From: Paulownia fortunei
Taxonomy: Eukaryota > Streptophyta > Magnoliopsida > Lamiales > Paulowniaceae
Direction of reading: 5' to 3'
Assembly: GCA_019321725.1 (NCBI GenBank)
Contig: CM033122.1
Coordinates: 13,728,274 to 13,792,273 of the forward strand
Length of the DNA stretch: 64,000 bases
The notes beneath the pieces were generated by a model that did not search any database, was not told the origin of the DNA, and saw nothing but the letters and a program-made list of their open reading frames with translations. Below, one piece after another: positions 57,254-64,000 of the stretch (position 1 is its first letter; every line of letters starts with the position of its first letter). The position numbers and the translations under genes were made by a program.

Positions 57254-57923
57254 TGTAGTGAAACCCAAGTAGTAATCCGCTGCCTTTTCTTCTTTTCTCC
57301 ACTGGTCGAAAAACTTGCAAAATAGACGTTGGGCTGACCCGAGGTTCAAGTCAGTTGGATGCTTGGAGAAGAAGATCAAAGCATGTAAATAATATATGTA
57401 TGAAATATATAAAGTGTAACTTGTTCTTTGAGGTAAATCTTCTTATTTATAAATACCAAAGTAGGGGTAAAATAGAGATTTCAGATATCAATTTATTGTA
57501 ACTGCCTCATATATACGTAATCATGCTCCTTGATTTACCCTAAATAAGATTCCTGTCATTTTCCAACTATAATCGCTTTACTCTATATTTCTGCATGACG
57601 TGGAGGATGCAGGAGCTTCGAGGTGGGATGACCTACCCTGGCATGATAGTAGGTTATGCAACATATAACTCATGCAATGCACATAATAGGTCGTGCACAC
57701 TTGTAGCTCATACGATGCACATAATACGTTGCGTGCACTCGTGGCTCACATGCACAGAAAATAGGCCACGCACATTTCTAGCTCATGCACCGAGCTAACG
57801 GTTAACTATTTACCCCCATAACTATTTAAGACGAAGGACATCAGTAGCCTGGTTCAACCATCTTCCTTATAACCTAGCCACTGGTTCGAACCATATAGAT
57901 CAGACTTGACCTACTGTACATCA
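57254..57923 (-). repeat. Tat-type 3' LTR (left)
   Basis: TGTAGTGAAACCC ... GTACATCA, 670 bases, matching 62996-63674. It lacks about 18 bases near its left end. Inside is a degenerate tandem array around GCTCATGCAATGCACATAAT and TAGGTCGTGCACACTTGTAG (about 57645-57795). Confidence 0.88.
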
Positions 57924-57960
57924 ACTAGTCCCTCTTACTCTTCCTGACCTGAAGTCCTGA
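57924..57960 (-). other. Tat-type polypurine tract region
   Basis: On the minus strand a purine-rich stretch with GGAAGAGTAAGAGGGACTAG stands immediately before the LTR start TGATGTAC. The position fits a polypurine tract. Confidence 0.6.
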
Positions 57961-60900
57961 AGGTCAGGCAGAGTACGAAAACATCATAATTTTTAGCGGT
58001 TAGGACTGACATATGCCTCCCTCTTTTCAAATTCTAGACTCTTGGGATTTCGCGCCCATAATTGCTCAAATTAAATACCTTGTATTTTCATCTAACTACA
58101 TTCATTCATCCGTACACGTGTCTTTACATTGTAATCTATGGCTAGAATTCTTTCTGTCACTTGGCTTACCTTTCTACCTCTATAAAAGGGTTATAATTTT
58201 CTTCATTCTACCATTTCTTTCTTTGTGCATTACTCCTACCTTTGTTTGTCGAGCACTCTAATTTTCCAGCAATCTTTTCCACTTGTTCCCTAGTAGCTCA
58301 AGTAAGTGGACTTACCTTTGCTATTTTCTTTTCAAATTTTTCTTTTCGTGCTCGATTTGCCCTTGGATGTCCACTTATCCCAAGTCCCCAGAACCACTTT
58401 CATTCATTCCTCCTGCTTTGTTAAGTCTAGTTTTGGTTCCTTGTAAGATTATTCGATTGGTTACCTCAACTTGCCCGTTAGCCTGAGGGTGAACTACTGA
58501 AGTGAACTGCTGGTTGATCTTCATTTCAGCACACTAGCTCTTGACCTTCTTTCCTTGAAATTAGGTACCATTATTAGAAATCAGATCATGCCGTACCCCA
58601 TATCTGCACACTATGTTCTCCCATAGGAATTTCATCACCTGTGATTATGTGATTTTAGCCATTGGCTTAGCTTTTACCTATTTGCTAAGATAATCTACTA
58701 CTACTATAAAAAAATTCCTTTACCCCGAGGCTAGGGAAAAAGATTTAACAATATCAATTCCCTATTTGAAAAATGGATAAGGTGAGCTCATGATTTTCAA
58801 CTCTTTTGCTGACTGATGTATCAGGGGTACATGTTTATGGCATTTTTCACAAGTTTTGACCAAATTCTCAGCATCTTTCTTTAATGCGGGCCAGACGTAT
58901 CCAGCTTTAACTACCTTGAAGGCCAATGCACGGTCTTTACCATGATCTCCATATCCTCTTTCATGAATCTCTCGTAACACATAAACTTTTTCTTCTGGTG
59001 ACAAGCACCTCAAATATGGTGTAGAGAGAGCTCATTTGTATAATGAATCATTGATGATGCAAAACTAAACAGCTCGTACCTAAAGTCGGGCTGCCTCCCT
59101 TTTATCGTGAGGCAATTTCCCATATTACAAATACTCTAATATGTCTGATCTCTAATCCATTTTTGCTTCTACTGTGGCCACTTCCTCTCCTATAACTGTG
59201 ATGATAAGCTGTCAATAAGGTGATCAATCGAGTTTTGCAATCAATAGTGGAGCTTGCAATCTTAGAAAGATAATCTACTTTAGCATTCTCAGTTCGTGGT
59301 ACCTGGTTTAACTCAACCTTTACAAATTGTTGTTTCAACTAAGAGACCTACTTATATAAATTTTCATCATTTCTTCTTTAGCCATGAATTCTCCTCCTAC
59401 CTACTGCTTTACCAATCTCGAGTCATAATAAATGATTAGGTGTTGCACCCTAAGCTCAAGCGCCATCTTTAGCTCTCTCACAAGCGCCTCATATTCTATC
59501 TCATTATTTGATGCTTTGAACTCAAATCTTACTGCAAACTCCAATTTCTCTCCTTCAGGGTTAGTTAAAACAATACCTGCGCCACAGCCAGATAAAGTGG
59601 CAGAGTCGTCCACATGTAACAACCATGTTTTAGGGTTCTCGTTAATCTATGTCATTTTCCATAAGAAATCTGCTAGAGCTTGAGCTTTTATAGCTACTCT
59701 CAGCTGATACTCTATATCATATTTGCCCATCTCCATTGCCCATTTGACCATTCGACTTGAGGCTTCAATTTTGCCCAGTATCTGTCTTAATGGTAAATTA
59801 GTTCGAACCACTATCTTATGTAAGAATAAATATAGCCTGAGTCGTTTGGCTATTTTTATAAATGTAAGTCCTTCTTTCTCGATTTTTGAATATTTTATCT
59901 CAACCCCTCGCAACAAATTACTCACATAATATATAGGCTTTTGTTGACTCCCTTCTTCTCTTAACAGAATCGAGCTAATAGCTCACTCGCCCATAGATAA
60001 ATAAACACATAACATTTCACCCTGCAAAGGTTTAGTTAGTAAAGGTAGCTCTGCTAAAAAGATTTTTAATTCATCAAAGGCTTTTTGGCACTCAACAATC
60101 CATTTAAACTTGCTAGCCTTTCTTAGGACCTTGAAGAAAGGTAAGCTTCTCTCCGCCAACCTGGAGATGAAGCAACTTAGGGCTGTTATCCTGCCTGTAA
60201 GCTGCTAGATTTTATTAATGCTATCTAGAGGAGCCATAATCTGCACGACCTTCACTTTCTCTAGGTTTATTTCTATACTTTTTTTTGTTACCATGTAGCC
60301 CAAGAACTTTCCCAATCTGACCACAAAGGAACACTTAGAAGGATTTAATTTCATACCATACCTCCTAAGCACTCCAAAGGCCTCTGCTAGGTCTGCCACA
60401 TGAGCTTCGACCTTCCTGCTTTTCACCAGCATGTCATCTACATACATTTCCATGTTTCGTCCAATTTGACCTCGAAATATCTGATCTACAAGCCTTTGGT
60501 ACGTTGCTCCTATATTTTTTAGTCCAAAAGGCATAATCATATAACAATACGTTCCTGTGGAAATGATAAAACTTACTTTCTTTTGGTCCTCAAGTGCTCA
60601 CATGATCTAGTGATACCCTTGTGAGGCATTCATCATACTTAGTAGCTCACACCCCAAAGTTGAATCAACCAACTGGTCTATCCCAGGTAAAGGGTAATTA
60701 TTTTTAGGATATGCTTTGTTTAGATCTTGGAAGTCGATGCACATTCTTCATTTTTCTTCTATTTTTAGCACTAGAAATGTATTTGATAACTATTTAGGAA
60801 ATTGGATTTCTTTTATATGACCAGCTTCCAACAACTTCTCCATCTCCTTCTGAATGATCTTGTCTTTCTCTAGACCGAAGTGTCTCTTTTTTTATTTTAT

Positions 60901-62690
60901 TGGCTTGCAAGTCTGATTGGCGTTGAGGTGATGCACTACTATCTCATGATCAATTCTCTCCAAATCCTGCGTAGACCAGGTGAAGACATCTACATTATTT
61001 CTAAAAAAATGAGCTATCTCTTTCGCCAGCTCAGAACTAAGTTGTGTGCCTATCCTAGTAGTTTTTGTCGGATCTCCCAGAGCCAGTTCTATGTTAATTA
61101 GTTTCCCATTTGGTTGTACATGTACTTGTTCGACAGATGGCCCTCCTGCCTCATCTATTTTTAGGACCTTCAGAGGGTTCTCCTTTTTTGGTCCTTTCTC
61201 TCTCTTGGCCTTATTTTTTTCAGCCTTTCTAACGGCCACTACATAGCATTTTCTGGCTGAATGTTGATCTCCTTTGACCTCTCCTACACCCTCATCTACT
61301 GGGAACTTTAATTTTATGTGGAAAGTAGATAGTACAACTTGGAAGGTATTAAGGGAAAGTCTGCACAAAATAATATTATAGATAGAAAAAGAGTGTACAA
61401 CTAAGAACTTAATCATCCTAGTCTTGCGCATGGGTTTGACCATTAAAGATACAGGCAGAATGACTTGGTCTACGAGGTCGACTACCTCTCTTCCCCTGAA
61501 GCCAAGCAAAGTTATCTCCACTGGTTGCAACTCTATATCCAAATTCATCTTTTTATATGCCTCATAAAATAAGACATCAACAAAACTTCCTGTGTCAACC
61601 ATTACTCTGGTTATGTCAAAATTAGCAACAGTCGCAGTGATGATTTGTGAGATGTTTGCAACCTTCTCACATCCTAAGGCTCGAATTAAACTATAGAGCC
61701 ACCATGTATTCTATTAACCTTTCCCGCTGCATTTTTGGGGATAGGTCGAGCATATGCTTTCCTAGCTCGGTTGGAGTCTCCATCCGTGGGGTCGGGTATT
61801 CTTTCGCTAACGACCTCTTTCTCTTCTTCTTCCCTAACCCAATTTTCAAGCCATCATTATCTGACCATTCTTTCTATCTCATCTCTTAAATGACAACATT
61901 CTTCTATAGAATGTCCATATTCGTTAATGAAATATATAAAATAGATTAAATTTAGGTTTTATCGGGGTTGGCGAATAATTGCTAGGCTATCTCAATCCTT
62001 TGTACCTTGTAATTGCCATCAAGATCCGTGCTCTAGGCGGTATGAGAGCAGTGAGTTTTGTAGGCCCCCCTAGTATAGGCAAAAGCCCAGGTTGTTCATC
62101 TAATTTTGGCTTCTTGACAAATCCTTCTACCAATTTAACTAGTTCCCTCATACCTTTTCTTTTGTCACTATCTTTCTCATTTTTCATCCTCTAAGCTTCC
62201 TTTATGTTCATGTACTTTTCAGCCCGAGCTAAAAAATCATCAAAATAGAGTTGAATTCTTCAAAGGAATGGATTGAGTTTGGAGGTAGCTGACTGAACCA
62301 CTGTTGAGCTGATTTGGATAATGTGGTTAAGAACACCTTGCATTTTATCCCATCGGAGTACCTGTGCAAGAGAGCTGAGTTTTTGAATCGACACAGATGC
62401 TCTCAAGGGTCTGTTGTACCATGATGTTCATAACTTAACGACATGAAATTAGCAGGCAGGTCATCCATCATTACTTCATTGGTAAAAGGAATTCCTCTTT
62501 TTGTGATTGGGTTCTTTCCATCCATCTTTATTTTCATTTCCTTAAGTTCATTGTGCAGGTCCTCCAAATTTTCAAACACATCAGGTTCCTTCATCGGCGT
62601 CTTGCTTCGATATTCCCTAGTATGACTTTCCTTTGATTTTTCATAGTGGGGATGTCTTTTCGGCGTCTCTCGTGGCAATGGATTGGCCTC
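57961..62690 (-). pseudogene. Tat-type Gypsy gag-pol, degraded
   Basis: Minus strand, in order. Gag: 62678-62403 (GIPFTNEVMMDDLPANF, SYEHHGTTDP) and on to 61987. Protease: 61602 onward (MVDTGSFVDVLFYEAYKKM, catalytic DTG present) with a long basic linker (KKENPLKVLKIDEAGG). RT: 60890-60205, with MPFGLKNIGATYQRLVDQIF and MYVDDMLVKS (YVDD intact). First RNase H: 59925-59647 (IEKEGLTFIK, MVKWAMEMGKYDIEYQ). Second RNase H: 59622-59401 (LHVDDSATLSGCGAGIVL, NNEIEYEAL). Integrase: zinc domain at 59013-58762 (EIHERGYGDH, CEKCHKH), core to about 58440 (FTSVVHPQANGQVEVTNR). Past 58440 the frame dissolves. Stops and frameshifts separate the pieces, so no complete protein is made. Confidence 0.88.
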
Positions 62691-62978
62691 CCTGCTTCAC
62701 AAGGCGGTATCCATTGCGATAGATATCAAACAAGTTAGTTGCTCCATGGTGAGTTTGTCGATACCCCTACCTCCAAATTCTGGGGCCAAGTAGTGCTTCT
62801 GCAGTCTAGAACGAAGGTGCTCCGGGCGTCACTAGTGGTGGACTATCATTTCCACCCAAATCTTGCACTTTCGGGCCATGGTTCTGCTTAGAGATTTGCG
62901 GCCGAGCTTCATTGGACGTACCCTCACCCTGGATTCCTTTTCAGGTTATCTCTCACACCTTTAGCTTACAAACTTTTC

Positions 62979-62994
62979 CACAGACAGCGCCAAC
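62979..62994 (-). other. Tat-type primer-binding region
   Basis: TTGGCGCTGTCTGTGG on the minus strand directly inside the 5' LTR. This sequence type is standard at that position in Tat-like elements. Confidence 0.85.
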
Positions 62995-62995
62995 T

Positions 62996-63674
62996 TGTAG
63001 TGCACTAGTTGCAGCAGGTGCACACCAAGTAGTAATCTGCTGCCTTTTCTTATCTCCTCCATCGGTCAGAAAACCTACAAAACAGATGCCGGGCTGACCC
63101 AACGTAAAAACTCCAACGTTCAAGTCAGCTGAATGTTTGGAGAAGAAGATATAAGCATACAGAGAATATATGTATGAGATATATAAAGTGTAACCTGTTC
63201 TTTGTGATAAATCCTTTTATTTGTAGATACCAAATCAGTGGTAAAATGGAGATTTCAAACCTCAATTTGTTGTAACTACCTCATATACACATAATCATGC
63301 TTTCTGATTTACTATAAATAAGATTTTCTGTCATTTTTCAACCATAACCATTTCACCCTATCTTTCCATGTGACCCTGCATGACTTGGAGGATGTAGGAG
63401 ATTTGAGGTGCAACGACCTACCATGGCATGATAGTAGGTCATGCAATATGTAGTTCATGCAATGCACATAATAGGTCGTAAACACTCACTCGTAGCTCAT
63501 ACACACATAAAATAGGTCATACACATTCCTAGCTCATGCACTGAGCTAGCGGTCAACTGATTACCCCCATGATTATTTAAGACGAAGGACATCAGTAGCG
63601 TCGTTCAACCATCTTCCTTCTAACTTAGTCACTGGTTCAAACTACATAGTTCAAACCTGACCCACTCCACATCA
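62996..63674 (-). repeat. Tat-type 5' LTR (right)
   Basis: TGTAGTGCACTAGTTGC ... CTCCACATCA, 679 bases. It matches the left LTR throughout, including the internal GCTCATGCAATGCACATAAT repeats. Confidence 0.88.
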
Positions 63675-63865
63675 CTTAAGTTACTAATTATTTTTCAAAA
63701 AAAATATAATTTAAAATATTTTTTCCTATTTAATAAAGAATCTCAAATTAAAATTAGGTATAAATATTCAAAATACACTAAAATTATGTTCATTTTATTA
63801 AGAATGATTTTGTCAAAATATTAAATTCAAAGTTGTATTTTGTCCTTTATTTTTTGGATAAGGGC
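63675..63865. other. AT-rich spacer
   Basis: AT-rich flank of the Tat-type element; nothing recognised. Confidence 0.4.
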
Positions 63866-63961
63866 GAAATCATCGACATGTTGGAGCAGATAATCAGCAT
63901 GCAGGGAGATGGGGCTGGGAACCGGATTCAGGGAGTCCACGGTTTGAGTCTGGAGAGTAAT
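63866..63961 (+). other. Candidate exon or gene edge, uncertain
   Basis: The base composition changes to less AT-rich after 63865. One plus-strand frame is open for about 30 codons (DMLEQIISMQGDGAGNRIQ..) and ends in TAA at about 63959. A T-rich stretch ending in GGATAAG lies just before, a weak acceptor-like context. The window ends too soon to decide. It may be an exon, promoter DNA or part of another element. Confidence 0.2.
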
Positions 63962-64000
63962 TAAATATAAGGCAGGCACTTGAAAGAGGAAAGACTAACT

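Larger units (their letters stand above)
57254..63674 (-). mobile_element. Tat-type Gypsy element with both LTRs, degraded
   Basis: A 6.4 kb element on the minus strand: 5' LTR 62996-63674, primer-binding region 62979-62994, gag, protease, RT, RNase H, second RNase H and integrase, then a polypurine tract and 3' LTR 57254-57923. The order RT-RNase H-integrase is Gypsy, and the extra RNase H before the integrase is the hallmark of the Tat lineage. The interior is short for that lineage, with a compressed or deleted stretch after the integrase core. No target-site duplication is visible (GTGTT against CTTAA). Many stops make it inactive. Confidence 0.88.

Noticed and set aside
61046..61246. Plus-strand ORF opposite the Tat-type protease linker
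   Set aside because: It is an antisense shadow. The minus-strand frame of 236 codons contains the protease.
1..64000. tRNA, rRNA or organellar insertions
   Set aside because: I saw no tRNA A/B box pair with folding arms, no rRNA-like block and no chloroplast or mitochondrial gene on reading both strands. tRNA-like words were only retroelement primer-binding sites.

Overview
The window looks like nuclear DNA of a flowering plant, most likely a eudicot. It is strongly AT-rich and has spliced genes with GT-AG introns and one GC-AG intron. It holds a plant receptor-like cytoplasmic kinase, a membrane-anchored NAC transcription factor, and many plant-type Copia, Gypsy (Athila-like and Tat-like), LINE, Helitron and TIR-element remnants. 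I cannot name a species. Only two host genes are convincing, and most of the remaining sequence is transposon.

Layout. 1-5.8 kb: AT-rich diverged repeats around a dead Helitron (PIF1-type) helicase. 5.79-6.96 kb (- strand): receptor-like cytoplasmic kinase with one GC-AG intron and an apparent frameshift in the activation segment. 8.4-27.3 kb: a nested stack. An outer non-coding LTR element with ~450 bp LTRs carries a solo Copia-type LTR (itself broken by a LINE fragment), a 9.2 kb Copia element with 5' and 3' LTRs, PBS and PPT, and, inside the outer element's right LTR, another solo LTR of the same family in the opposite orientation. 27.3-37.2 kb: a possible CACTA-like MITE, then a truncated second Copia element into which a 6.1 kb non-autonomous Athila-like element has inserted. 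37.2-46.9 kb: a truncated Athila-type Gypsy element (+), then two related LTRs back to back and the 3' half of another Gypsy element (-).

47.0-56.1 kb is the gene-rich part. A six-exon, ~597-residue NAC factor with a C-terminal transmembrane helix (NTL class) is predicted from 49154 to 56103. One long-TIR, Mutator-like non-autonomous element lies about 360 bp upstream of its start codon and a related one lies inside its 3.2 kb second intron. 57.25-63.67 kb: a decayed Tat-type Gypsy element (-) with both LTRs and a second, 'archaeal-type' RNase H. The last ~140 bases are less AT-rich and may hold part of another exon.

The two host genes do not obviously act together. The kinase would be a cytoplasmic signalling protein, if it is still functional. 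The NAC protein would be a dormant membrane-tethered regulator released by cleavage. I found no clearly new system. The most unusual observations are the nested insertion history, an array of small self-complementary repeats in the outer element, a trio of palindromes in an Athila-like LTR, the GC-AG intron with the activation-loop frameshift in the kinase, and minimal upstream ORFs in front of the NAC start.
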